NCBI GenBank assembly: GCA_046349315.1
Contig: JAXMCQ010000036.1
Location: 1-25,199 of the forward strand
Length of the DNA: 25,199 bases
DNA from: JAEUMG01 sp046349315
Lineage (GTDB): Bacteria > Pseudomonadota > Alphaproteobacteria > Rhizobiales > Aestuariivirgaceae
Direction of reading: 5' to 3'
Shown here piece after piece: positions 15,308 through 22,937 of this stretch. Made by a program: the position numbers and the translations under genes. Under the pieces are notes generated by a model. It did not search any database. It saw only the letters and a list, made by a program, of their open reading frames with translations, and was not told the origin of the DNA. Each line of letters opens with the position of its first letter. Position 1 is the first letter of the stretch.

Positions 15308-15378
15308 CAGGAACCGTTTCAGAGCGCGCCACCGCCCGGCTGCCCCATCGACGAGGCGGCATCGAAGGAGCGGTGGTA

Positions 15379-15987
15379 ATGAGAACGATCGTACTTGTCG
15401 GCGTGGCACTAATGTTTTCGGCTGCAACTGCACTAGCCCACGGATCGGACGGTGGCGGCTCAAGCGGCGGTTCAAGTGGCGGCTCAAACAGCGGGGGTGG
15501 CTCAAGCAGCAGTGGTGGCTCCAGCAGCGGCAGCAGCAGCAGTGGTGCGAAGAGCACCTCGGCGCAAAAATGCAAGACGGGCTATGTGTGGAAGAAGAGC
15601 GCGAAGAAGTGCATCGCGGTCGAATCCGGCATCCTCCCCGATGACGAGCTTTACGAGGAAGGACGGCTTCTGGCCAAGGAAGGTCACTACGACTGGGCAA
15701 TCGCCGTCCTAAGTGCAGTGCAACGCAAGAACGATCCGCAGGTCCTCAACTATCTCGGCTACAGCAACCGCAAAGCGGGCCGAATTGATGTGGGTCTCAC
15801 CTATTACCAGAAGGCCCTGGCAATCGATCCGAATTTCGTGCTGGCACGCGAATATCTCGGTGAGGGCTACGTGGCCGCCGGGAAATTCGACCTCGCCCGC
15901 CAGCAATTGCACGAGATTGGCAATCGCTGCGGCACCAATTGCGAGGAATACATGGAACTCGCCGAGGTGCTCGAAGGCACCCACTAA
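15379..15987 (+). CDS. Exported TPR protein with Cys-pair motif, copy 2
   Basis: This 202-residue paralogue of the previous gene has a signal peptide (MRTIVLVGVALMFSAATALA), then a Gly/Ser-only linker of about 32 residues (25-56), then the shared module: Cys65 and Cys78 in CKTGYVWKKSAKKCI, PDDELYEEGR, about three TPR-like repeats and RCGTNCEEYMELAEVLE. From the first cysteine to the C terminus the two copies align without gaps and are identical at about 94 of some 137 positions by hand count. They therefore arose by tandem duplication, and the linker is the main change. AAGGAG lies about 8 nt before ATG 15379; the open frame reaches back to 15259 but lacks a better start. Both copies probably share an operon. 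Function is unknown. Confidence 0.85.
   Translation: MRTIVLVGVALMFSAATALAHGSDGGGSSGGSSGGSNSGGGSSSSGGSSSGSSSSGAKSTSAQKCKTGYVWKKSAKKCIAVESGILPDDELYEEGRLLAKEGHYDWAIAVLSAVQRKNDPQVLNYLGYSNRKAGRIDVGLTYYQKALAIDPNFVLAREYLGEGYVAAGKFDLARQQLHEIGNRCGTNCEEYMELAEVLEGTH
15451..15546 (+). repeat. Low-complexity Gly/Ser codon tract
   Basis: About 32 consecutive codons are almost only GGN, TCN and AGY, with recurring GGCTCAAG-like units. They encode the flexible linker of the second TPR protein. The first copy has only a short Gly/Asn/Ser linker here, so this tract probably expanded by slippage or unequal crossing-over and may vary between strains. Confidence 0.8.
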
Positions 15988-15997
15988 GCCAAGATGC

Positions 15998-16024
15998 GCT
16001 GCGCCGGATCAATCCCGGCGCAGC
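15998..16024. terminator. Hairpin between convergent TPR and rlmJ genes
   Basis: GCTGCGCCGG (15998-16007) and CCGGCGCAGC (16015-16024) form a perfect 10-bp stem around a 7-nt loop. It lies between the stop of the second TPR gene and the end of rlmJ, covering the rlmJ stop codon. No real T-run follows on either strand, so it may be a weak bidirectional terminator or a 3'-end stabilising hairpin. Confidence 0.5.
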
Positions 16025-16872
16025 CATTCCATTCTGATGCGCGCTTCGGGCGTCTGAGCAAGGCGGTCGCGCAAGGCCGGCAGCAGGGTCGCGAATTCCT
16101 CATCCAGCGTCCACGGGGTATTGACGATGGCGAGGCCAGACCCGGCCAGCCCTCCATCACGCATGACGGCGCGAACGGTAAGTTCGGCACCGAGTGTCTT
16201 CGGTGTCTGCATCGTGCGTATCCCGTCCAACATAGCATCGGACAATCCATCACCCGTGATCGGGTACCAGACGCAAAAGATACCGGTCGCGAAGCGCTCC
16301 AATCCATCTCGCAACGCCTTCAGGGTTCGCTCGCGTTCATCTTCGCGTTCATAGGGTGGATCGAGGAGCACGAGGCCGCGGCGCTCCGGTGGCGGCAGCT
16401 GCGCCTTGATTGCAATCGCCGCGTCGAGTTCGGTGAGCGTGACTGAACGATCGCGCCGGTAGCGTTCACGCAGGCCGGCGAAATCCTCAGGGTGAAGCTC
16501 ATTCAGTATCAGGCGATCAAATTTCCGTATGAGCTGGCGCGCAAACTCAGGCGAGCCGGGATAGGTTTGCAAGGAACCCGCTCCATTCACCGCGGCGATC
16601 ACGCTGCGCCACTGCGACAGGAGTGCTTCGGCCGGTCCGGGAAGCACGAGCGGCACGCCCGTATCATCGTAAAAGCGACCGACGCCCTCGCGCCATTCAC
16701 CCGTCCGTGCAGCAGCATCCGCATTGAGATCATAGACGCCAATCCCGGCATGGAGATCGATGATCCGGAAGGCCTTATCCTTCTTCTTCAGGTGCTCGAT
16801 CACGCGCGTAAGCACGACATGCTTCAAGACATCCGCGTGATTTCCGGCGTGGTAGGCGTGGCGGTAGTTCAT
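16009..16872 (-). CDS. rlmJ: 23S rRNA (adenine(2030)-N6)-methyltransferase RlmJ
   Basis: The 287-residue protein matches RlmJ (YhiR). The N-terminal family block is NYRHAYHAGNHADVLKHVV (2-20), the SAM-binding motif is DLHAGIG (39-45), and the catalytic N6-adenine methyltransferase motif is DPPY (171-174). It methylates A2030 of 23S rRNA in the cytoplasm before ribosome assembly is complete. Loss is nearly neutral in E. coli. It begins 18 nt after the rarA stop on the same strand and is the last gene of the regulator-degP-rarA-rlmJ unit. A perfect 10-bp hairpin covers its stop codon. Confidence 0.93.
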   Translation of the reverse strand: MNYRHAYHAGNHADVLKHVVLTRVIEHLKKKDKAFRIIDLHAGIGVYDLNADAAARTGEWREGVGRFYDDTGVPLVLPGPAEALLSQWRSVIAAVNGAGSLQTYPGSPEFARQLIRKFDRLILNELHPEDFAGLRERYRRDRSVTLTELDAAIAIKAQLPPPERRGLVLLDPPYEREDERERTLKALRDGLERFATGIFCVWYPITGDGLSDAMLDGIRTMQTPKTLGAELTVRAVMRDGGLAGSGLAIVNTPWTLDEEFATLLPALRDRLAQTPEARIRMEWLRRD

Positions 16873-16890
16873 CAGACGTTATCGAGGACG

Positions 16891-18201
16891 TCAGCCCTCG
16901 CGTTCGCTGCGAAGCTTCGTCCAATAGGCCAGCCGCTTGGCGATCTCGCGTTCGAAGCCGCGTTCGGGCGGGTGATAGAAGGTTTCCCGGTGCATGCCAT
17001 CGGGAAAGTAGTTCTGGCCGGAAAAAGCATCCGGTGCATCGTGATCATAGCGATATCCGGCGCCATATTCCTGCTCCTTCATCAGGCGCGTCGGCGCATT
17101 GAGGATGATCTTCGGTGGCGCCAACGATCCCGTCTCCCGGGCGCGCCGCGACGCCGCCCCGAAGGCCGTGTAGACGGCGTTCGATTTCGGCGCCGTCGCC
17201 ATGTACACGACAGCTTGCGCCAAGGCCAACTCGCCTTCGGGCGAGCCCAGAAAGTCATAGGCGTCTTTGGCGGCCAGCGCCTGCTTGATGGCTTCGGGAT
17301 CGGCAAGGCCAATATCCTCGACGGCCATGCGCACGATCCGGCGGGCAAGGAAAAGTGGATTCTCGCCTGCCGTCAGCATGCGCGCCAGATAATAGAGGGC
17401 CGCGTCGGGATCGGAGCCACGCACCGATTTGTGCAAGGCGGAAATCAGGTTGTAATGGCCGTCCTGCGATTTGTCGTAGAGCGGCACGCGCTTCTGGACA
17501 ATCGCCGCAAGGCCGGCGCTATCAAGTGTCGCCTTTCCCTTAGGCACTGACGAGAAGATGTCCTCGGCAAGATTGAGAAGATAGCGGCCATCGCCGTCGG
17601 CCATGGCGATCAGAGCCTCGCGCGCCTCTGAATCGAGCGGCAATTTGCGGTTCTCATGCGCTTCAGACCTGGCCAGGAGCTGCTCCAGGGCCGCAGCATC
17701 GAGGCGGTTGAGGACGAGAACCTGGGCGCGGGAAAGCAGCGCCCCGTTCAACTCGAATGACGGGTTTTCGGTCGTAGCGCCGACCAGCGTGATCGTCCCA
17801 TCCTCGACATAGGGCAGGAAACTGTCCTGCTGGGAACGATTGAAGCGATGGATTTCATCGACGAAGAGCAAGGTACCCTTGCCCTGCTCGCGACGAATGC
17901 GGGCTTGCTCAAAGGCCTTCTTGAGATCGGCAACGCCACTGAAGATCGCCGACATCTGTTCGAAGAACAGACCGGTTTCGCCGGCAAGCAGGCGCGCAAT
18001 GGTCGTTTTTCCAGTTCCCGGCGGGCCCCAGAGGATGATCGACGGCAATCGCTGGGCGGCGAGGAGCCTCGTCAGCGCCCCTTCCGGCCCTACGACGTGA
18101 TCTTGCCCCACGACCTCAGATAATTTGCGAGGTCTTAGGCGATCGGCGAGCGGCCGCGGCGCATCCTGATCGAGGCCGGCCGCCTGGAAGAGATTGGCCA
18201 T
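16891..18201 (-). CDS. rarA: Replication-associated recombination AAA+ ATPase RarA
   Basis: The 436-residue AAA+ protein is RarA (MgsA), related to clamp-loader subunits and eukaryotic WRNIP1. It acts at stalled replication forks and gaps. Seen here are PLADRLRPRKLSEVVGQDHV (17-36), Walker A GPPGTGKTT (59-67), Walker B LLFVDEIHRFN (111-121), sensor text VGATTENPSFELN, and the C-terminal tetramerisation region with YRYDHDAPDAFSGQNYFP. The start MANLFQAAG at 18201 is chosen because GGAGG lies just upstream and because its A is also the last base of the degP stop (TGATG). An open frame to 18258 is a read-through of degP. Coupling to degP is therefore likely. degP-rarA adjacency is common in Rhizobiales. 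Confidence 0.95.
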   Translation of the reverse strand: MANLFQAAGLDQDAPRPLADRLRPRKLSEVVGQDHVVGPEGALTRLLAAQRLPSIILWGPPGTGKTTIARLLAGETGLFFEQMSAIFSGVADLKKAFEQARIRREQGKGTLLFVDEIHRFNRSQQDSFLPYVEDGTITLVGATTENPSFELNGALLSRAQVLVLNRLDAAALEQLLARSEAHENRKLPLDSEAREALIAMADGDGRYLLNLAEDIFSSVPKGKATLDSAGLAAIVQKRVPLYDKSQDGHYNLISALHKSVRGSDPDAALYYLARMLTAGENPLFLARRIVRMAVEDIGLADPEAIKQALAAKDAYDFLGSPEGELALAQAVVYMATAPKSNAVYTAFGAASRRARETGSLAPPKIILNAPTRLMKEQEYGAGYRYDHDAPDAFSGQNYFPDGMHRETFYHPPERGFEREIAKRLAYWTKLRSEREG

Positions 18202-19622
18202 CAGCCTCCGAGCTGCATGTGGAGAACGCGACCCGCGCGATTGACCGCGAATTCCCAATAGCCCTCGCTTGTATTCAGGGCATTGGTCATAACATCGACA
18301 TTCTCGACCGTGACCCCGTTGATCTCGAGGATGATGTCGCCCTTACGAAAGAAGCGGCGCGCGGGACCATTGCGAATATCCGCCGCGACAACGCCACTGG
18401 TATTCGACGAAATGCCCAACTCTTCTGCGACGGCGGGCGAAAGATTGGCGACTACCATGCCTGAAAACGGGTTGTTGCCGCTGATCAAGGTTTCGTTGCG
18501 TTCCTGGGTTTCCGGCGGCGCAATCAGCGCCAGGCGCGTTTCGTTGCGATTGCCGCCGCGCTGAAATTCGATGATGGCTGAAGCGCCGATGCGCGAGGTG
18601 GCGATGCGGTAATCAAGCTCCTTGGCGTTCTCTACGGGTTTTCCGTCATAGGCGAGAATGACATCTCCGCGCTTCAAACCTGCTTTCAGGAGCGGGCTTT
18701 GCGGGTGCATGGAAACAATGAGGGCGCCCTCAGGCCTCGCGAAGTTCAGCGATTCGGCAATTTCGGCCGTGACGTCCTGAAGCTCAGCGCCAAGCCAGGG
18801 CCGCTGCACCTTGCCCCCCTGCTCCGCCGACAGGACGACTGTGCGCACCATATTCGCCGGAATGGCAAAACCGATGCCGATCGAACCGCCGGAGCGCGAA
18901 TAGATCGCAGTATTGATGCCGATAAGATGGCCTTTCATGTCGACGAGAGCGCCGCCGGAATTTCCGGGGTTGATGGCCGCATCGGTCTGGATGAAGAATT
19001 GATAGTCACTGATGCCGAGTTGGGTTCGCGCGAGAGCCGAGACGATGCCACTGGTGACGGTCTGCCCAACGCCGAAAGGATTACCTATCGCAAGAACAAG
19101 GTCGCCGACGTCGAGTTCGTCGGAATCTCCGAAGTTGATCGTCGGGAGATCCTCCTCGCCGGCATTGATCTTTAGCACTGCCAAATCAGTACGCGGGTCA
19201 GTGAGCACGAGCTTGGCTTCGAATTCGCGCTTGTCGGCAAGCACAATGCGGATGTCGGTGCTGCCCTCGATGACGTGATTGTTGGTGACGACGATGCCGC
19301 GCGGGTCGACAATGACGCCGCTGCCGAGGGAATTCTCGATGCGCGCCCGTGGCGCGCCAAAGGAGCCGTCGCCGCCGAAGAAGCGCCGGAAGAATGGATC
19401 GGCAAACAGGCCCATTTGATTCTGGGTCGCCCGGCGCTCAGCATAGACGTTGACCACAGCCGGCGATGTCTCGCGCACGACGGGCGCATAGGAAAGTTGG
19501 ATCTGCTGCTTGTTCTCGGGAACGGTCTTTTCGGCCAGCGCCTGGCCAGCGGGAATCACCAGTGCCGCTGCCAATAGAATACCGCCGACCCTGCCTAGTA
19601 CACTCACCGCAAATCTCCGCAT
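18201..19622 (-). CDS. degP: Do-family periplasmic serine protease (DegP/DegQ-like)
   Basis: The 473-residue HtrA-type protease has a signal peptide (cleavage near ALA at 28-30), a trypsin-like domain with catalytic triad His116 (NNHVIEG), Asp146 (RTDLAVLK) and Ser222 (INPGNSGGA), and two PDZ domains (about 270-365 and 390-470). These domains include GLKRGDVILAYDGKPVENA and FRKGDIILEINGVTVENV. It degrades or refolds damaged envelope proteins in the periplasm. DegP and DegQ cannot be separated safely by sight. Its ATG shares a base with the stop of the upstream Lrp-type gene (TAATG), and its stop shares a base with the rarA start. There is no strong ribosome binding site of its own, so translation probably depends on the upstream gene. 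Confidence 0.93.
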   Translation of the reverse strand: MRRFAVSVLGRVGGILLAAALVIPAGQALAEKTVPENKQQIQLSYAPVVRETSPAVVNVYAERRATQNQMGLFADPFFRRFFGGDGSFGAPRARIENSLGSGVIVDPRGIVVTNNHVIEGSTDIRIVLADKREFEAKLVLTDPRTDLAVLKINAGEEDLPTINFGDSDELDVGDLVLAIGNPFGVGQTVTSGIVSALARTQLGISDYQFFIQTDAAINPGNSGGALVDMKGHLIGINTAIYSRSGGSIGIGFAIPANMVRTVVLSAEQGGKVQRPWLGAELQDVTAEIAESLNFARPEGALIVSMHPQSPLLKAGLKRGDVILAYDGKPVENAKELDYRIATSRIGASAIIEFQRGGNRNETRLALIAPPETQERNETLISGNNPFSGMVVANLSPAVAEELGISSNTSGVVAADIRNGPARRFFRKGDIILEINGVTVENVDVMTNALNTSEGYWEFAVNRAGRVLHMQLGG

Positions 19623-20053
19623 TACCGTCTGTCCAGTTTGGTTGAAAGAATGACCGCCGATTCGGTCCTGATCACGCCGGGCACGACACCCATCATATCC
19701 AGCATTTTGTCCATATCCTCGGCCGATTTCGTACGCGCCAGTGCCACCAGGTCGAACTTGCCACTTACCGTATGTAGGGCCTCGATCTGCGGCATTTTTG
19801 CGAGCGATCGCGCAACTTCGATTTGCCGCCTTGGCTCGACTTCCAGGGTGACATAGGCCCGAATACCGCCCTTGTCCAAGTCTTCGGCGAGCTTCACCGA
19901 ATAGCCCGCGACTATGCCGCGCTCTTCCAGCCGGCGCAGGCGATCCTGAACGGTGGTCCGCGAAAGGCCGAGCTTGCGGGCGAGCGAAGCAACGGGCTCG
20001 CGTGCGTTAAGCCGCAGATAGCCGATCAGCTCCTCATCCTTTTGGGTCAACAT
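19622..20053 (-). CDS. Lrp/AsnC family transcriptional regulator
   Basis: The 143-residue protein has the standard Lrp/AsnC plan: an N-terminal helix-turn-helix (LTQKDEELIGYLRLNAREPV, then LARKLGLSRTTVQDRLRRLE) and a C-terminal RAM effector-binding domain (GIRAYVTLEVEPRRQIEVA, with the loop HTVSGKFDLVALARTK). Such proteins form dimers or octamers that usually sense amino acids. I chose ATG 20053, giving MLTQKDEEL as expected; a GTG at 20086 would add 11 unrelated residues. It diverges from the PLP decarboxylase gene across 128 nt, an arrangement typical of a regulator and its target, so it may respond to a basic amino acid. It is also the first gene of the degP-rarA-rlmJ unit, joined by TAATG. 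Confidence 0.9.
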   Translation of the reverse strand: MLTQKDEELIGYLRLNAREPVASLARKLGLSRTTVQDRLRRLEERGIVAGYSVKLAEDLDKGGIRAYVTLEVEPRRQIEVARSLAKMPQIEALHTVSGKFDLVALARTKSAEDMDKMLDMMGVVPGVIRTESAVILSTKLDRR

Positions 20054-20076
20054 GGTAGTCCGTCGGTTCGATGCTA

Positions 20077-20122
20077 TCGGCGTCACTATGACGTTGAAAC
20101 CGGCGTTTTACAACTCATTGGC
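20077..20122 (-). promoter_or_regulatory. Candidate regulator promoter and inverted repeat
   Basis: In the divergent gap, the minus strand has TTGTAA, 17 nt, then CATAGT, a weak sigma70-like pair upstream of the Lrp-type gene. The -10 overlaps a 5-bp inverted repeat, CGTCA (20081-20085) and TGACG (20089-20093), which could be an autoregulatory operator. The decarboxylase promoter could not be fixed. The evidence is by eye only. Confidence 0.3.
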
Positions 20123-20181
20123 GGCTATTCTCCGGCGCCCGGTTTACCGAAATTTGGCGCGTATTTGCGGAGGAATGACGG

Positions 20182-21378
20182 ATGAAAGCGGCAAATGTTG
20201 TTCAGTTTGCGTTGGGTCGCAATGAGCCCCCGAGTTTTCTCGACGCGGCCGACGTCACCCGCAAGCTCAGCCCCGATGCGTCGCTTTTCTGCTATAGCGC
20301 CGCGGCCCTGAGAGCGCGAGCGGCGCTCTTCAAACAGGGCTTTCCGGGCGAAGTCAGCTATGCCGTCAAGGCCAATCCCTCGACGCACGTGCTTGCCACA
20401 CTCGCCGAGGCCGGGATTGAGGTCTGGGACGTGGCCTCGCTTGAGGAAATGCGTGCGGTGCGAAGCGTCTCGCGTATGGCGCAGTTTCACTACCATAACC
20501 CGGTCAAGTCCCAGTCGGAAATCCGAGAAGCCTATGTCCGCTTCGACTGCCGGCGCTTTGCGGTCGATTGTATCGAGGAACTCGACAAGATTTCCGGTGT
20601 GCTTGGAAAGTCGCACGACATCGAGATTGCCGTGCGATTCGTACTGAAGCGCGAAGCAAGCGCTTCAGCGCATGATTTTTCAAGCAAGTTCGGTGCTAAC
20701 GAGGCGGGAGCAGCAAGCCTTCTGCGCGTGGCTGCGGCACGCGGTTTTCAGCCGGTCCTCACCTTCCACCCCGGCTCGCAATGCCGCGCGCCGGCCGCCT
20801 ATGAGCGCCACATCGCGGCGGCGCACCGCATAGCCATGGCGGCGGGGGTAACGCTCGTCGCGCTCAATGTCGGCGGTGGATTTCCGGCCGATTATCCGAA
20901 CAGCCCTGCTCCTTCGCTGGAGAGTTTCTTCGAAATCATCCGCAAGACGACCGCTCGGCTGTTCGGCGTTGGTGGCGTGAAAGTCGAATGCGAACCCGGA
21001 CGCGGGATGGTCGCCAGTTCCCACAGCCTGCTCACCCGGATCAAGCTCGTCCGAAACGGGAGCGAGATTTTCCTCAATGACGGAATTTACGGGGCGCTGC
21101 TCGAATGCGCCCAGGTTCCAGAGCTCATGCCGCGCGTGCGGGCCATACAGTCCGGCAAGCCGCTTCATGGCACCGAGGCCGAATACATCGCCTACGGGCC
21201 GACCTGCGACCCGCTGGACGTGCTGCCTCACCGGCTGAGATTACCGGCCGGTCTCGAAGAAGGCGACTATCTGGAGTTCCTGTCGCTCGGCGCCTACGGC
21301 GCAGCAACGGCGACGCGCTTCAACGGCTACGGGACTCGCGATGTCGTACCCGTAGCCTCGTGGATCACAAGCGCCTGA
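20182..21378 (+). CDS. Fold-type III PLP decarboxylase (ornithine/lysine decarboxylase-like)
   Basis: The 398-residue enzyme has the alanine-racemase-type fold of eukaryotic-type ornithine, diaminopimelate and arginine decarboxylases. Key sites are present: the Schiff-base Lys63 in SYAVKANP, SSKFGA (167-172), His196 in FHPGSQC, the phosphate-binding GGGFP (231-235), EPGR (271-274), and the active-site Cys342 in GPTCDPLD. The Cys and the following Asp are typical of ornithine or lysine decarboxylases; diaminopimelate decarboxylase usually has other residues there. It probably makes putrescine or cadaverine, but the substrate is not certain. Length is normal. GGAGG lies about 8 nt before ATG 20182. 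It diverges from the Lrp-type regulator, and its stop is one base from the end of rplQ. Confidence 0.85.
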   Translation: MKAANVVQFALGRNEPPSFLDAADVTRKLSPDASLFCYSAAALRARAALFKQGFPGEVSYAVKANPSTHVLATLAEAGIEVWDVASLEEMRAVRSVSRMAQFHYHNPVKSQSEIREAYVRFDCRRFAVDCIEELDKISGVLGKSHDIEIAVRFVLKREASASAHDFSSKFGANEAGAASLLRVAAARGFQPVLTFHPGSQCRAPAAYERHIAAAHRIAMAAGVTLVALNVGGGFPADYPNSPAPSLESFFEIIRKTTARLFGVGGVKVECEPGRGMVASSHSLLTRIKLVRNGSEIFLNDGIYGALLECAQVPELMPRVRAIQSGKPLHGTEAEYIAYGPTCDPLDVLPHRLRLPAGLEEGDYLEFLSLGAYGAATATRFNGYGTRDVVPVASWITSA

Positions 21379-21379
21379 T

Positions 21380-21811
21380 TTAGGCTGCGGCTTCCTGGGT
21401 TTCTTCACCGGCAGTCTTCATCGACGGGCCGGAATCCTTGCCCTTCTCTGCCGTATCGCGATCGACGAACTCGATCACCGCCATCGGCGCCGAATCGCCA
21501 TAGCGGAATCCCGCCTTCATGATGCGCAGGTAACCGCCACTGCGGCTGCCATAGCGTGGTCCCAGCACGTCAAAGAGCTTCTTGACCTGCGCTTCGTCGC
21601 GCAGCTCGGAGATCGCCTGGCGGCGGGCATGAAGACCGCCCTTCTTGGCGAGCGTCACGAGCTTTTCGACGACAGGACGAAGGTCTTTCGCCTTGGGCAG
21701 AGTCGTTACGATCTGCTCGTGCTTGATCAGAGCCGCGGCCATATTGGCAAACATAGACTCGCGATGGGGGGCGGTGCGGTTGAACCGGCGTCCGCGAAAT
21801 CCGTGGCGCAT
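21380..21811 (-). CDS. rplQ: 50S ribosomal protein L17
   Basis: The 143-residue protein matches bL17: MRHGFRGRRFNRTAPHRESM at the start, NMAAALIKHEQIVTTLPKAK, and LGPRYGSRSGGYLRIMKAGF followed by YGDSAPMAVIEFVDR. The Ala/Glu-rich C-terminal tail is normal for alphaproteobacteria. L17 sits at the polypeptide exit side of the 50S subunit. It starts 19 nt after rpoA on the same strand and is the last gene of the cluster. Its stop codon is separated by one base from the stop of the decarboxylase on the other strand, so no terminator can lie between them. Confidence 0.97.
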   Translation of the reverse strand: MRHGFRGRRFNRTAPHRESMFANMAAALIKHEQIVTTLPKAKDLRPVVEKLVTLAKKGGLHARRQAISELRDEAQVKKLFDVLGPRYGSRSGGYLRIMKAGFRYGDSAPMAVIEFVDRDTAEKGKDSGPSMKTAGEETQEAAA

Positions 21812-21830
21812 GGACGTTGCTCCTCGTTAC

Positions 21831-22853
21831 TCAGTAATGGGTCTCGAACTTCTTGGCGAGTTCGTCGATGTTTTCAGGCGGCCAGTTCGGCACTTCCATG
21901 CCGAGATGCAAGCCCATCTGGGCCAGCACTTCCTTGATCTCGTTCAGCGACTTGCGGCCGAAGTTCGGGGTGCGCAGCATCTCCGCTTCGGTCTTCTGGA
22001 TGAGATCGCCGATATAGACGATATTGTCGTTCTTCAAGCAGTTGGCCGAGCGAACCGACAATTCCAACTCGTCGACCTTCTTGAGGAGTGCGGCGTTGAA
22101 CTCGAGTTCGGGACGTTCCTCCTCGGCGGTCGCCTTCGACGGCTCGTCGAAGTTGATGAAGACCGAGAGCTGGTCCTGCAAGATGCGCGCGGCATAGGCT
22201 ACGGCGTCTTCCGGCGTCATCGACCCGTCAGTTTCAACAGTCAGGATGAGCTTGTCGTAGTCGAGGATCTGGCCCTCGCGGGTATTCTCGATCTTGTAGG
22301 AGACGCGCTTCACCGGGCTGTAGATCGAATCGACCGGGATCAGCCCGATCGGGGCGTCTTCCGGGCGGTTGCGCTCGGCGGGAGCGTATCCCTTGCCGGT
22401 ATTGACGGTGAACTCGATGCGGATCTCAGCCGCTTCGTCGAGCGTGCAAATGATATGCGCCGGATTCAGGATCTGGATATCGCCGGTCTGCTGGATATCG
22501 CCGGCAGTGACGACGCCGGGACCTTCCTTGCGCAGCACGAGGCGCTTCGGCCCGTCGCCGTGCATCGCGATCGCGACTTCCTTCACGTTGAGAATGATGT
22601 CGGTGACATCTTCGCGAACGCCGGCGATCGAGGAGAATTCATGCAGCACGCCGTCGATCTGTATCGACGTCACGGCTGCGCCCTGGAGCGACGACAGGAG
22701 GATGCGGCGGAGGGCATTGCCCAACGTCGTACCAAATCCGCGCTCCAGCGGTTCGGCGACCAAAGTCGCGACACGCTTGCGATCCTTGCCGGCTTGTACT
22801 TCCAGCTTCGAAGGCCGGATCAGTTCCTGCCAATTCTTCTGATTGACGTGCAT
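21831..22853 (-). CDS. rpoA: RNA polymerase alpha subunit
   Basis: The 340-residue protein has the alpha N-terminal assembly domain (GFGTTLGNALRRILLSSLQG, GVREDVTDIILNVKEV) and the C-terminal domain from about residue 250. The latter contains ELSVRSANCLKNDNIVYIGD and FGRKSLNEIKEVLAQMGLHL, which contact UP elements and activators. ATG 22853 gives MHVNQKNWQELIRPSKLEV, the usual alphaproteobacterial start; the longer open frame to 22910 adds unrelated residues. The 84-nt gap from rpsK contains a 7-bp hairpin (22916-22922 with 22927-22933) without a T-run, which may tune mRNA processing. Confidence 0.97.
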   Translation of the reverse strand: MHVNQKNWQELIRPSKLEVQAGKDRKRVATLVAEPLERGFGTTLGNALRRILLSSLQGAAVTSIQIDGVLHEFSSIAGVREDVTDIILNVKEVAIAMHGDGPKRLVLRKEGPGVVTAGDIQQTGDIQILNPAHIICTLDEAAEIRIEFTVNTGKGYAPAERNRPEDAPIGLIPVDSIYSPVKRVSYKIENTREGQILDYDKLILTVETDGSMTPEDAVAYAARILQDQLSVFINFDEPSKATAEEERPELEFNAALLKKVDELELSVRSANCLKNDNIVYIGDLIQKTEAEMLRTPNFGRKSLNEIKEVLAQMGLHLGMEVPNWPPENIDELAKKFETHY

Positions 22854-22937
22854 GTTTTCGTCCCGTGGATGTTCCGGCGCTAAACACGGCCGGACGCCGT
22901 CTCTGTTCAACTTTCCGGCGGCCAGTGCCGCCGTAAC

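Noticed and set aside
21645..22883. 412-codon + strand frame opposite rplQ and rpoA
   Set aside because: Both rplQ and rpoA are fully conserved on the minus strand. Long antisense frames are expected at this GC content.
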